Source: an uncultured Flavobacteriaceae bacterium (GTDB lineage: Bacteria; Bacteroidota; Bacteroidia; Flavobacteriales; Flavobacteriaceae). Taken from it: 32,905 bases of DNA. The stretch is from positions 1 through 32,905 of the forward strand of contig CAJQLD010000042.1 in NCBI GenBank assembly GCA_905479095.1. The letters run 5' to 3'. Shown here piece by piece: positions 1 to 7,711 of this stretch. A model generated the notes under the pieces. It was given only the letters and a program-made list of their open reading frames with translations, was not told where the DNA came from and made no database searches. Every line of letters starts with the position of its first letter. The stretch's first letter is position 1. Made by a program: the position numbers and the translations under genes.

Positions 1-674
1 ATAATCATAAAATCGCCTCTTGGCCAAATATGAAGCGCATTTTTATAGGCCTTAAAATCGCCATTTTCTTTAGGCTGAATGGTTAATTCTTTATAACCAT
101 GCGTAAGGTAATTTTGAGAAAAACTAAATAAAAATTTACGGTCGTTAAAATAACTTTTTCTCAAGGAAGAACCTGCGCCGTCAGTCCCAAAGATGAGGTC
201 GGCAGAGACCCTAAAAGCAGCCCCTGAAACGGAGTCTTCAAAACAGCCAACTTTAGCTTCAAAATCGACTTTAGTACAGCGTTTTTCAAACTCAATAGTC
301 ACATTATCAAGTACTTCTGCTTCGTCCAGCAAGAGTGCTGTTAGCAGTTCTCTAGAAATAGAATTAATAGACTCATTTTCGCGTCCACTATAGTTTGATA
401 GAAATGTATGTCCTTCAGTATCGTGTATCATTCGGCCGTGCATTGGGATGCATAAGGACGCCACTTTTGATTCTAACCCTACGAGTTTAATCGCTTTGCG
501 CCCACGGTTCGAAAACGCCAAATTAATGGAGCGTCCTGCACTAATATCGACAGTTCGTAAATCGGGGCGCATTTCTATGACTCGCACTTTATAACCTCGT
601 TGACCAAGTCTTAGCGCTAATAAAGATCCACAGAGACCCGCTCCAATAATTAAGATATTTTCTTGTTTAGACAT
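1..674 (-). CDS. kmo: Kynurenine 3-monooxygenase, N-terminal part (cut by window edge)
   Basis: FAD- and NADPH-dependent hydroxylation of L-kynurenine to 3-hydroxykynurenine. The first 224 codons are visible; the rest lies beyond base 1. The protein opens MSKQENILIIGAGLCGSLLA, a Rossmann dinucleotide fold with GxGxxG, followed by an acidic residue in VIEMRPD that should hold the FAD ribose. Further typical features are SAGRSINLAFSNRG, a GTDGAGSS motif and HIWPRGDFMI, all characteristic of KMO within the aromatic hydroxylases. The ATG lies inside the end of kynureninase (8-base overlap, 667-674), so the two genes are translationally coupled and work in consecutive steps. I infer a role in making 3-hydroxyanthranilate, either for de novo NAD synthesis or for tryptophan breakdown; the rest of the operon is not visible. 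The family call is firm. Confidence 0.93.
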   Translation of the reverse strand, partial: MSKQENILIIGAGLCGSLLALRLGQRGYKVRVIEMRPDLRTVDISAGRSINLAFSNRGRKAIKLVGLESKVASLCIPMHGRMIHDTEGHTFLSNYSGRENESINSISRELLTALLLDEAEVLDNVTIEFEKRCTKVDFEAKVGCFEDSVSGAAFRVSADLIFGTDGAGSSLRKSYFNDRKFLFSFSQNYLTHGYKELTIQPKENGDFKAYKNALHIWPRGDFMI

Positions 675-1941
675 TCAGGACTAGTTTTAAGAGTTCGACC
701 ATTTTATAAACATCTTCAAATGAGTTGTAAAAAGGAACGGGTGCACAACGAATGACGTCAGGCGTTCGCCAGTCTGTAATGACATGCGCCTGTGTCAATT
801 TTTCATGTAACGATTTATCAGCATTTTTTACTTGGATCGATAGCTGACACCCTCTTTGATTAGGGTCTTTTGGGGTGATAATAGAAATGCGGTCATTCTT
901 TAATTCTAAGATGAGGTATTCTAAATAGCCCGTAAGTTGTATTGATTTTTTTCGTAGAGCATCCATTCCGACTTCATTAAAGAGTTCCAAAGACGCTTTA
1001 ATTGCGGCCATTGATAAAATGGGGGGGTTGCTTAGCTGCCAGCCTTCGGCGCCTGGAATGATGTCTAAGGGTTGACGCATGTCAAAACGGGTGGCTTTAT
1101 TTTGACTCCACCAGCCTGCAAATCGTTTTAAGGAGGTGTCATGTGCATAGCGTTCGTGTACAAAAATGCCCCCCAAACTTCCAGGGCCAGAATTCATATA
1201 TTTATAAGTACACCAAGCTGCAAAATCAACGCCCGATTCATGTAGGTTCGGTTGAATGTTTCCAACGCCATGTGCCAAATCAATGCCAACTTTACATCCT
1301 TTTTGATGCCCCAGCTCCGCAATTTTCTTCAAATCTAAAGATTGCCCTGTATAGTAATTGACGCCGCCTATTAATAATAAAGCAATTTCATCGCCCTGCG
1401 TTTCTAAAAGAGACTCTAAATCATCTATATTTAAAAGTGTTTCCCCTTTTCGAGGCAACCATTCAATTAGCGATTTAGCAGGATCAAACCCATGAAATTG
1501 TAATTGCGTTTCAACCGCATATCGATCCGATGGAAATGCATCACTTTCAATGACAATTTTAAATTTAGTTTTGGTGGGTTGATAAAAGGAAACCATCATT
1601 AAATGAAGGTTCGTGGTAAGCGTGTTCATAATGACCACTTCAATGGGTTTTGCACCCACAATTTCCGCCATACTTTCTGTAAGAAATTCATGGTAAGGCA
1701 TCCACGGGTTTTTGGCTTCAAAATGGCCTTCTACCCCCAAGTTGGCCCAATCATCTAACTCTTGCTGTATGTGATTTTTGGTCTGTTTTGGTTGCAGTCC
1801 CAATGAGTTTCCTGTAAAATATAACCACTCCTCTCCATCGGCGTTTTTTGGAATATGAAATTTATTCCGCAAGTGTGCTAAGGGATCTTTTTGATCTTGT
1901 TCTTTAGCACATTCGATTCCTGGGGTGTAGCTTGTCAACAT
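667..1941 (-). CDS. kynU: Kynureninase
   Basis: PLP-dependent hydrolysis of 3-hydroxykynurenine (or kynurenine) to 3-hydroxyanthranilate (or anthranilate) plus alanine. The 424 residues match the usual family length. Visible hallmarks are YFTGNSLGLQ near residues 41-50, FPSDRYA at 136-142, DLAHGVGN at 221-228 with the Asp/His of the cofactor pocket, and CTYKYMNSGPGS around 244-254, where K247 is the expected Schiff-base lysine. It is the first gene of the visible kyn operon and overlaps kmo by 8 bases. A TATTTTTG -7 element lies 19 bases before the ATG, inside an 8-base inverted repeat (see 1960-1979). Start at 1941 fits the promoter and the family N-terminus. No anomaly is seen in the coding sequence. 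Confidence 0.95.
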   Translation of the reverse strand: MLTSYTPGIECAKEQDQKDPLAHLRNKFHIPKNADGEEWLYFTGNSLGLQPKQTKNHIQQELDDWANLGVEGHFEAKNPWMPYHEFLTESMAEIVGAKPIEVVIMNTLTTNLHLMMVSFYQPTKTKFKIVIESDAFPSDRYAVETQLQFHGFDPAKSLIEWLPRKGETLLNIDDLESLLETQGDEIALLLIGGVNYYTGQSLDLKKIAELGHQKGCKVGIDLAHGVGNIQPNLHESGVDFAAWCTYKYMNSGPGSLGGIFVHERYAHDTSLKRFAGWWSQNKATRFDMRQPLDIIPGAEGWQLSNPPILSMAAIKASLELFNEVGMDALRKKSIQLTGYLEYLILELKNDRISIITPKDPNQRGCQLSIQVKNADKSLHEKLTQAHVITDWRTPDVIRCAPVPFYNSFEDVYKMVELLKLVLNV

Positions 1942-1959
1942 TTTGCAGTTTGAATTCTC

Positions 1960-1979
1960 TCAAAAATAGACATTTTTGA
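1960..1979. repeat. Inverted repeat over the kynU -7 element
   Basis: TCAAAAAT (1960-1967), four bases, then ATTTTTGA (1972-1979): a perfect 8-base inverted repeat. It covers the kynU -7 element and also lies just downstream of the msrA stop at 2011. It could be an operator for a dimeric repressor or a weak AT-only transcription end for msrA. It lacks the GC stem of a good intrinsic terminator. Confidence 0.4.
1961..1968 (-). promoter_or_regulatory. -7 element of the kynU-kmo promoter
   Basis: Minus-strand TATTTTTG is an exact match to the Bacteroidota -7 consensus TAnnTTTG, 19 bases before the kynU ATG. No TTG is found at the ideal -33 spacing (TTT is present), so the match is partial. The element lies within the left arm of the inverted repeat at 1960-1979. 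Confidence 0.55.
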
Positions 1980-2010
1980 TTTAAAATAAAATGGAATCGG
2001 TGCTTTAAAA

Positions 2011-2673
2011 TTAATGCGTCGATTTAAGTAAGTGTGGGAATTTATTTTGAAATTTTCGCAATCGGGGAATAGATACATTTCGGATATAAGAGTTGTTCGG
2101 ATGAAGGCGCTCATAATTTTGATGATAGTCTTCGCCAATCCAGAATTTTTGGAACGGATAGACTTCTGCGGCAACGGTTACATTTAGCTGCGAAGAAAGG
2201 GCTTCTTTTTTCTGAACTATAATTGTTTTTTGGTCGTCATTTTGATAAAAAATAATCGATCGGTATTGGGAGCCTCTGTCTGGACCTTGGCCATTAACTT
2301 GAGTCATGTTTTGGGACCCAAAATAAACGTCCACAAGTGTTTTAAAACTCACAATGGTTGGATCGTAAATAACTTCGACCGCTTCAGCGTGACCTGTTCT
2401 TCCGGTATTACTTTTTTGATAGGTTGGATTCTCACTGTGGCCACCTGCATAACCATTGATGACTTCAGAAACGCCGTTGACACTTTCATAGACAGCCTCT
2501 ACACACCAGAAACATCCGCTTGCAAAATAAGCTTTTGCCATTCCGTTTTCTAATGGGACTTCGATTGGAGGGGTCGTAACTTGAGTATGCTGCGAGCTAG
2601 TCTTGTTTTTGTTTGTTTGACAGCTAGTAACGCTAATGGTTAAGCAAATCAGTAAAGTAGTAAGATGTTTCAT
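2011..2673 (-). CDS. msrA: Peptide-methionine (S)-S-oxide reductase, lipoprotein form
   Basis: Reduces the S-epimer of methionine sulfoxide in proteins, repairing oxidative damage. The catalytic motif GCFWC is at residues 53-57 of 220, followed by VEAVYESVNGV and INGYAGG, and QYRSIIFY further on, all typical of MsrA. The first 18 residues form a lipoprotein signal (MKHLTTLLICLTISVTSC, lipobox VTSC with C18), and residues 19-45 are a polar linker. I infer that the enzyme is exported and anchored to a membrane facing the periplasm, unlike cytoplasmic MsrA. No MsrB domain is fused. It stands alone between the kyn genes and the cdsZ-like/nif3 pair and shares the minus strand with both. No clear -7 element was found upstream. 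Confidence 0.94.
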   Translation of the reverse strand: MKHLTTLLICLTISVTSCQTNKNKTSSQHTQVTTPPIEVPLENGMAKAYFASGCFWCVEAVYESVNGVSEVINGYAGGHSENPTYQKSNTGRTGHAEAVEVIYDPTIVSFKTLVDVYFGSQNMTQVNGQGPDRGSQYRSIIFYQNDDQKTIIVQKKEALSSQLNVTVAAEVYPFQKFWIGEDYHQNYERLHPNNSYIRNVSIPRLRKFQNKFPHLLKSTH

Positions 2674-2742
2674 GGGCGTAATTTTTATTAGCTAAAATTA
2701 CAAAGGGTATTTTATAATAGTGTGAAAATTATATTAAATAAA

Positions 2743-2769
2743 AAAGCCCTCATTAAAAATGAAGGCTTT
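2743..2769 (-). terminator. Intrinsic terminator after the nif3 / cdsZ-like pair
   Basis: Read on the minus strand, AAAGCCTTCATT and AATGAGGGCTTT form a 12-pair stem with one G-U wobble and a 3-base loop, followed directly by further U residues. It begins about 20 bases after the stop of the coiled-coil gene at 2791. Confidence 0.85.
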
Positions 2770-2790
2770 GAAATTTTCGAAGTGAAAAAA

Positions 2791-3570
2791 TTACAGTTTA
2801 GTAAACAATTTTTCCATTTTTTCTTTTTGTTCTTCAGCCAAAGCCGCATCTACTAAAATTCGACCACTGTGTTCATCAGTGATAATTTTTTTACGAGATG
2901 CAATTTCCATTTGTACTTGTGGTGGAATCGTAAAATAAGACCCTCCAGAAGCACCTCTTTCGATCGGTACAATGGCTAAACCATTTTTAACGTTCGTGCG
3001 TATTTTACTGTATGCTTTTACAAGACGCTCCTCAATATTCTTTTTGTAATCTTCAGATTTTGCTAATAAAAGTTTTTCTTCTTTCTCAGTTTCAGCAAGA
3101 ATGGCATCAAGATCGGCCTTTTTGTGCTTCAAATGTATTTCGCGTTCTTCCAAACGTTCTTTTGTAGAAGTAATCACTACATTTTTTTGTTCGATTTGAG
3201 CACTAAATTCTTTGATGTGTTTGTCCGCCAACTGAATTTCTAGTTCTTGAAATTCAACTTCTTTAGTTAATGAATTAAACTCGCGATTGTTACGCACATT
3301 TTTCTGTTGTTCAGTATATTTTTTAATTAAGCCTGTCGCTTCTTCAATAAGAATCTTTTTAGATTTTATTTGATTGTCAATTTCAGCGAGGCTATCCTCC
3401 AGTTTCTGAACTCTATTTTTGAATCCTTCAACATCATCTTCTAAATCTCTAACTTCTAAAGGAAGCTCTCCTCTTACATTTCTAATTTCGTCAACTCTAG
3501 AGTCGATTAATTGTAAATCATAAAGCGCTCTTAGGCGTTCTTCTACGGTTAGTTCTTTCTTTTTAGCCAT
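2791..3570 (-). CDS. CdsZ-like coiled-coil protein with cysteine-free zinc-ribbon-like tail
   Basis: Residues ~10-175 of 259 are highly charged heptad-like coiled coil (for example EVRDLEDDVEGFKNRVQKLE). The C-terminal part, about residues 200-240, has the backbone of the C4-type zinc-ribbon family: GGSYFTIPPQVQMEIASRKK then IITDEHSGRILVD. In the canonical family the positions around GGxFxxIPPQ and the CxxCGRILV segment carry four zinc-binding cysteines. Here they read as Ala/Ser/Asp/Ser, and the whole protein contains no cysteine, so it cannot hold zinc in the usual way. The gene starts 2 bases after nif3 ends, so the two form an operon, a pairing common in Bacteroidota. Its function is not established from this sequence; members of the family have been linked to nucleic acid or regulatory roles. 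The family assignment is good, the zinc-ribbon name is only historical here. Confidence 0.8.
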   Translation of the reverse strand: MAKKKELTVEERLRALYDLQLIDSRVDEIRNVRGELPLEVRDLEDDVEGFKNRVQKLEDSLAEIDNQIKSKKILIEEATGLIKKYTEQQKNVRNNREFNSLTKEVEFQELEIQLADKHIKEFSAQIEQKNVVITSTKERLEEREIHLKHKKADLDAILAETEKEEKLLLAKSEDYKKNIEERLVKAYSKIRTNVKNGLAIVPIERGASGGSYFTIPPQVQMEIASRKKIITDEHSGRILVDAALAEEQKEKMEKLFTKL

Positions 3571-3572
3571 GC

Positions 3573-4667
3573 TTATATATACTTTACGGGATTTGTATTT
3601 GTCTTTGATAAAAGGACTGCAAAATTAGTAATTTTTTTCTTAAGATAAGCAACTAAAATATTTTTTATGTGCGCTTCGCTTTCATAGTGGCCTATATCGG
3701 CCAATAATAGGTCATTTTCTGCTCTGAAAAAATCATGATATTTTAAATCTGAGGAGATAAACGCATCAGCACCAGCAGCTTTAGCGGCTTCTATGGCAAA
3801 GCTTCCGGACCCTCCTAAAACCGCCACTTTTTGAATTGGGCTGTCTAATAATTTCGAATGGCGTATCACGGAACAATTTAGACGGATTTTTACAAATTCT
3901 AAGAACGAAACTTCATTCATCGGTTGTTCTAACTGCCCAATCATTCCCATACCAATATGTTGATTTTTATTTTCAAGGGGGATAATTTCATAAGCAACCT
4001 CTTCATAAGGGTGGCTGTTTAAGAGTGCTTTCAAAATCTTTTTTTCCAGATGTTTTTCAAAACTGACCGTAATTTTTGTTTCGCTAACGGTTTGTAATGT
4101 GTTTTTCTCCCCGATGACAGGGTTCGAATTCTCATTTCCTTTATACGTTCCAGTTCCAGAACTATTAAAACTACAGTGGTCATAATTCCCAAGACTTCCT
4201 GCACCACTTTCAAATAAAGCGGTTCTTACTGTTTCCGCATCGTTTTCTGGCACATAAGTGGTTAATTGTTTGATGGTGCCGGCTTGCGGAATTAAGATCG
4301 CTTTGTTTTGAAGTCCTAAAATTTCACAAAGACCTGCGTTAGAACCTTCAAATACATTATCAAGAGCTGTATGGATGGCATAAATCGCGATTTTATGTTC
4401 GATGGCTTTTATCAAAACACGCTCAACATAAGAGTTTCCAGTGATTTTTTTAAGCCCTTTGAAAATGATCGGATGAAAACTCACAATCAAATTACAGTGG
4501 GTTTCAATGGCTTCATCCACGACCGCTTCAAGCGTATCTAATGTGACCAAAATCCCTGTTACTTTGGTTGTTTTATCACCGACTAAAAGTCCCACGTTGT
4601 CAAACTCTTCTGCGTATGCAAGCGGGGCTAAGGCCTCTAAATGCGTGATCACATCTTGAACTATCAT
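3573..4667 (-). CDS. Nif3-like dinuclear metal centre protein (YbgI/YqfO family)
   Basis: A conserved toroidal-hexamer protein with a predicted di-metal site; some members act as GTP cyclohydrolase 1 type 2, but the true substrate is unclear. Metal-ligand regions seen are SFHPIIFKG near residues 64-72, IHTALDNV near 97-104, and ADIGHYESE near the C-terminus. At 364 residues it is the long form: residues ~130-235 hold the inserted PII-like domain found in YqfO, with the metal-binding halves on both sides. It is cotranscribed with the coiled-coil gene 2 bases downstream and is divergent from lpxK. A TATCTTTG -7 element lies 17 bases before the ATG. I give no gene symbol, because the name nif3 does not describe function here. 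Confidence 0.92.
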   Translation of the reverse strand: MIVQDVITHLEALAPLAYAEEFDNVGLLVGDKTTKVTGILVTLDTLEAVVDEAIETHCNLIVSFHPIIFKGLKKITGNSYVERVLIKAIEHKIAIYAIHTALDNVFEGSNAGLCEILGLQNKAILIPQAGTIKQLTTYVPENDAETVRTALFESGAGSLGNYDHCSFNSSGTGTYKGNENSNPVIGEKNTLQTVSETKITVSFEKHLEKKILKALLNSHPYEEVAYEIIPLENKNQHIGMGMIGQLEQPMNEVSFLEFVKIRLNCSVIRHSKLLDSPIQKVAVLGGSGSFAIEAAKAAGADAFISSDLKYHDFFRAENDLLLADIGHYESEAHIKNILVAYLKKKITNFAVLLSKTNTNPVKYI

Positions 4668-4684
4668 AAGTTTTTGTTTAACTT

Positions 4685-4692
4685 CAAAGATA
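4685..4692 (-). promoter_or_regulatory. -7 element of the nif3-like operon promoter
   Basis: Minus-strand TATCTTTG matches TAnnTTTG exactly and lies 17 bases before the ATG at 4667. No TTG at the usual -33 distance. Confidence 0.55.
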
Positions 4693-4712
4693 AAATAATT
4701 ACTTTCGTTGCG

Positions 4713-5717
4713 GTGAAGCTTTTTAGAAAAATATTATATCCCTTTGTACCCCTCTATTATGTGGCGGTATTTTTTAGAAATAAATTCTATGATTGGTCGA
4801 TTTTCTCATCCAAATCCTATGAGTTTCCATTGATTTGTGTCGGCAATTTATCGACGGGCGGGACAGGAAAAACGCCGATGATTGAATATTTAATATCAGT
4901 ATTAACCCCTAAGTTTCAAATCGCTACTCTAAGTCGTGGGTATGGTCGAGACTCTAAAGGGTTTTTGATTGCAGGCCCTCAATCCACTTCAAAAAATCTA
5001 GGCGATGAGCCATTCCAAATCTATAATAAATTTAAAAATATTACGGTTTCGGTTGATGCCGATCGCCAACATGGATTAAATCGTCTAATAGAAAAAGACC
5101 CTTTGTTAGATGTTGTTTTACTCGATGACGCCTTTCAGCATCGAAAAGTCACAGCAGGTCTTAATATTCTGTTAACCGCGTTCGATCAACTGTATTGTGA
5201 TGATTTTGTACTCCCTACTGGTAATTTGAGAGAACCTAAATCGGGTGCTAAACGAGCAGACGTCATTGTGGTGACCAAATGCCCAATAGATTTGAGCAAT
5301 GAGCTAAAAACGGAGATTACCAATCGTTTGAAACTAGAATCCACTCAATTGGTATTTTTTAGTAGTATTGAGTATGGTGATGCGATTATCTCTTCAAATT
5401 CAAATCGAGAGCTAATGGATTTAAAAGGGACTCATTTTACATTGGTGACTGGGATTGCAAACCCAGCTCCGTTAGTGTCCTATTTGACTACAATGGGATT
5501 TGATTTTGAGCATTTATACTATAAAGATCACCATGAGTTTTCTAAGTCTGAATTGGAGCTCATTCATTCAAAACCGCTTGTAGTCACTACCGAAAAGGAT
5601 TTTTCACGCTTGCATACAGAAACCGTGGACACCATTTTCTATTTACCAATTCAATTGAAAATTGATAAAGCTTCGGAATTTGAGCATTTGGTAGTGACAT
5701 ATGTTGGAAGTTTTTAG
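4713..5717 (+). CDS. lpxK: Tetraacyldisaccharide 4'-kinase (lipid A synthesis)
   Basis: Phosphorylates the 4' position of the disaccharide-1-phosphate to give lipid IVA, at the inner membrane. The Walker A region reads CVGNLSTGGTGKTPMIEYL and the family motif LLDDAFQHRKV follows about 90 residues later; both are diagnostic. An N-terminal hydrophobic stretch (LYPFVPLYYVAVFF) provides the membrane anchor. I chose the GTG at 4713 (334 residues, starting as VKLFRKILYPF), which matches the usual flavobacterial N-terminus. The open frame extends back to 4641, but that start would overlap nif3 by 27 bases on the opposite strand and span the nif3 promoter. A GNAT gene follows 14 bases later and may be cotranscribed. 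The lpxK enzyme implies LPS-type lipid A. Confidence 0.93.
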   Translation: MKLFRKILYPFVPLYYVAVFFRNKFYDWSIFSSKSYEFPLICVGNLSTGGTGKTPMIEYLISVLTPKFQIATLSRGYGRDSKGFLIAGPQSTSKNLGDEPFQIYNKFKNITVSVDADRQHGLNRLIEKDPLLDVVLLDDAFQHRKVTAGLNILLTAFDQLYCDDFVLPTGNLREPKSGAKRADVIVVTKCPIDLSNELKTEITNRLKLESTQLVFFSSIEYGDAIISSNSNRELMDLKGTHFTLVTGIANPAPLVSYLTTMGFDFEHLYYKDHHEFSKSELELIHSKPLVVTTEKDFSRLHTETVDTIFYLPIQLKIDKASEFEHLVVTYVGSF

Positions 5718-5731
5718 AATACTCAAACAAC

Positions 5732-6190
5732 ATGATCAGAAAATACACCACAAAAGATAAATCAAGAGTCCTCGAATTATTTCGACTAAACACGCCTAAC
5801 TATTTTGATGCTTCAGAAGAAAGCGATTTCATAAAGTATTTGGATCATGAACGAGAAGATTATTTTGTCTATGAAGAGCACTCTAAAATTATAGGAGTAG
5901 GAGGGATCAATTATTCTTTTGAAGAAAAGGTGGCCTGTATTTCTTGGGATATCATAGACCCTAAATGGCAAGGAAGGGGCATCGGTAAAAAATTAATACA
6001 GTTCAGAATTAATCATATCAATGAAAACCCAAAGATTGAAATCATTAGAGTCAGAACGAGTCAGTATGCCTTTCAATTTTATGGAAAAATGGGTTTTGAG
6101 TTAGATAAAATAGAAAAAAATTATTGGGCTAAAAACTTTGATTTGTATTTAATGCAGATGAAGAATAGTCTCAGCAATAACTCCGTATAA
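5732..6190 (+). CDS. GNAT-family N-acetyltransferase
   Basis: A 152-residue single-domain acetyltransferase that would transfer acetyl from acetyl-CoA to an unknown amine. Acetyl-CoA binding motif A is visible as DPKWQGRGIGKKLIQ (residues 76-90), with the Q/RxxGxG/A pyrophosphate loop. A preceding beta strand (KVACISWDII) and the later AFQFYGKMGFEL, typical of the GNAT motif B end (YxkxGFe), support this. It starts 14 bases after lpxK, so it is probably in the same transcript, but nothing in it points to lipid A as substrate. The family is sure, the substrate unknown. Confidence 0.88.
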   Translation: MIRKYTTKDKSRVLELFRLNTPNYFDASEESDFIKYLDHEREDYFVYEEHSKIIGVGGINYSFEEKVACISWDIIDPKWQGRGIGKKLIQFRINHINENPKIEIIRVRTSQYAFQFYGKMGFELDKIEKNYWAKNFDLYLMQMKNSLSNNSV

Positions 6191-6270
6191 AATTAATCGA
6201 CCAAATCCTCTACAGATTTTCTATTTAACTTTTATTTTCTAAATTAGCTGTGCAAAACACACAACCAATC

Positions 6271-6693
6271 ATGGAACAACGATTGACAATGATAACTTTA
6301 GGGGTTTCGGATTTAAATAAATCAACTGATTTTTATGAGTCAAAATTTGGTTGGAAAAAATCTAAATCGAGTCATGAATACATTTCATTCTTCACTCTCA
6401 ATGGAATTCAACTTGCTATTTACGAAAGAAATGAACTTGCGAATGACGCAACGGTCAACTCTGATGGAAATGGTTTTAAAGGATTTACGATTTCCTACAA
6501 TGTAAGATCTGAAAAAGCAGTTAATTCCTTGATTGAAAAATTAAGAACAAATGGAGTTAATATTATTAAGGAACCTCAAAAGGTAACTTGGGGCGGTTAC
6601 AGTAGCTATATCTCAGATTTAGATGGAAATTTATGGGAAATTGCCTTTAATCCTTTTCTTGAATTGGATAAAAATGGAAGTGTGAGGAACTAA
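6271..6693 (+). CDS. VOC-family protein (glyoxalase / bleomycin-resistance fold)
   Basis: A 140-residue protein with two beta-alpha-beta-beta-beta halves. The first contains MITLGVSDLNKSTDFYESKF and FFTLNGIQLAIYER, the second GFTISYNVRSEKAVNSLIEK and YSSYISDLDGNLWEIAFNPF. The closing D-x-D-G-N-x-W-E motif is the usual metal-binding end of the fold. Substrate cannot be told. The frame opens with a GTG at 6250 (147 residues), but the ATG at 6271 starts right before the conserved MITLGV strand and is preferred. It is convergent with gap, the two stop codons sitting in the arms of one hairpin (6691-6716). Confidence 0.88.
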   Translation: MEQRLTMITLGVSDLNKSTDFYESKFGWKKSKSSHEYISFFTLNGIQLAIYERNELANDATVNSDGNGFKGFTISYNVRSEKAVNSLIEKLRTNGVNIIKEPQKVTWGGYSSYISDLDGNLWEIAFNPFLELDKNGSVRN

Positions 6694-6716
6694 ATCTAAT
6701 TTTCATTTCAGATTTA
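6691..6716. terminator. Possible bidirectional hairpin between VOC gene and gap
   Basis: TAAATCT (6691-6697) and AGATTTA (6710-6716) are perfect 7-base arms around a 12-base loop. The VOC stop codon TAA is the start of the left arm and the gap stop is the end of the right arm. The stem is AT-rich, so termination strength is doubtful. Confidence 0.4.
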
Positions 6717-7709
6717 ATTAACCTTCAACCTATAAATCAAATCGACAATACGACTTGAATAACCAGTCTCATTATCGTACCATCCAATAATTTTCACCAT
6801 CGTACCAATCACGGATGTCATTTCGGCATCAAAAATACAGGAATGCGTATTACCGACAATATCAATGGATACAATAGGGTCTTCAGTATATTCGACAATC
6901 CCTTTAAGCGATGTCTCAGCAGCCGCTTTAAACGCTTGATTAATGGCCTCAACAGAGGTTTCCCTTTTTACATTAAATGTAATGTCGGTTAGCGAACCAT
7001 TAATCACTGGAACGCGAATGCCACAGCCACCGATACAGTTGGCCAACTCTGGAAAAATCTTAGTTAATGCTTTTGCCGCACCCGTCGTTGTGGGAACAAT
7101 GGACTGACCCGCCGCACGGGCACGTCTTAAATCTTTATGCGGTTGATCGTGTAAACTTTGATCGGTTGTATAGGAATGTACCGTTGTAATATATGCCTGG
7201 TTGATGCCACAAAGCGCATTGATAATAGAGAGCATTGGTGCCGCATTGTTGGTGGTACAGGAGGCGTTCGAAATGACTAAATCAGTTTCATCTAACAAGT
7301 CGTCATTCACCCCTAAAACGATAGTTTTTAGACTGTCATCCGTAGGAGGAACGCTCAAAATAACTTTAGAGGCGCCATTATTAATATGGTGAATTAAGTC
7401 GTTTTTGGTTTTAAATTTCCCAGTAGCTTCAATGACGATATCCACATCATAAGGAATCCAATTGACATCTCTAGGATGGTTTTTGTTTAATAATGGTATC
7501 GCAGTGCCATCAAAAACAAGGTGCGTATCGTTGCTAGAGACAGTTCGCTTTAAGCGGCCGTGAATGCTATCATATTTAAGCAGATGCGCCAAGGTTTTGG
7601 CGTCTGCCAGATCGTTTATAGCAACCACTTGAATCGTTGGATGGTCTAATAAAAGTCGAAATACGCGTCGGCCAATACGTCCAAAGCCATTGATAGCAAC
7701 CCGTACCAT
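6714..7709 (-). CDS. gap: Type I glyceraldehyde-3-phosphate dehydrogenase
   Basis: Converts glyceraldehyde 3-phosphate to 1,3-bisphosphoglycerate with NAD. The NAD fold begins VRVAINGFGRIGRRVFR, and an Asp in AINDLAD around residue 33 favours NAD over NADP. The catalytic site is SNASCTTNNAAP with C151, and the general base is H178 in TVHSYTTDQ. The C-terminal WYDNETGYSSRIVDL is typical. At 331 residues it is of normal length. The segment CIGGCGIRVPV near residue 230 differs from the commoner LNGMAxRVPV, suggesting one of several paralogues, as Bacteroidota often carry more than one. The gene starts 2 bases after lipA, so both are likely on one transcript. Whether it runs in glycolysis or gluconeogenesis is not visible. 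Confidence 0.93.
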   Translation of the reverse strand: MVRVAINGFGRIGRRVFRLLLDHPTIQVVAINDLADAKTLAHLLKYDSIHGRLKRTVSSNDTHLVFDGTAIPLLNKNHPRDVNWIPYDVDIVIEATGKFKTKNDLIHHINNGASKVILSVPPTDDSLKTIVLGVNDDLLDETDLVISNASCTTNNAAPMLSIINALCGINQAYITTVHSYTTDQSLHDQPHKDLRRARAAGQSIVPTTTGAAKALTKIFPELANCIGGCGIRVPVINGSLTDITFNVKRETSVEAINQAFKAAAETSLKGIVEYTEDPIVSIDIVGNTHSCIFDAEMTSVIGTMVKIIGWYDNETGYSSRIVDLIYRLKVN

Positions 7710-7711
7710 GG

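Noticed and set aside
4641-4712. Upstream extension of lpxK
   Set aside because: It would overlap nif3 on the other strand by 27 bases and span the nif3 -7 element; the GTG at 4713 matches the family N-terminus.
6694-7709. Possible gap pseudogene because of the odd CIGGCGIRVPV segment
   Set aside because: Catalytic C151 and H178 and the C-terminal motif are intact and the frame is full length.
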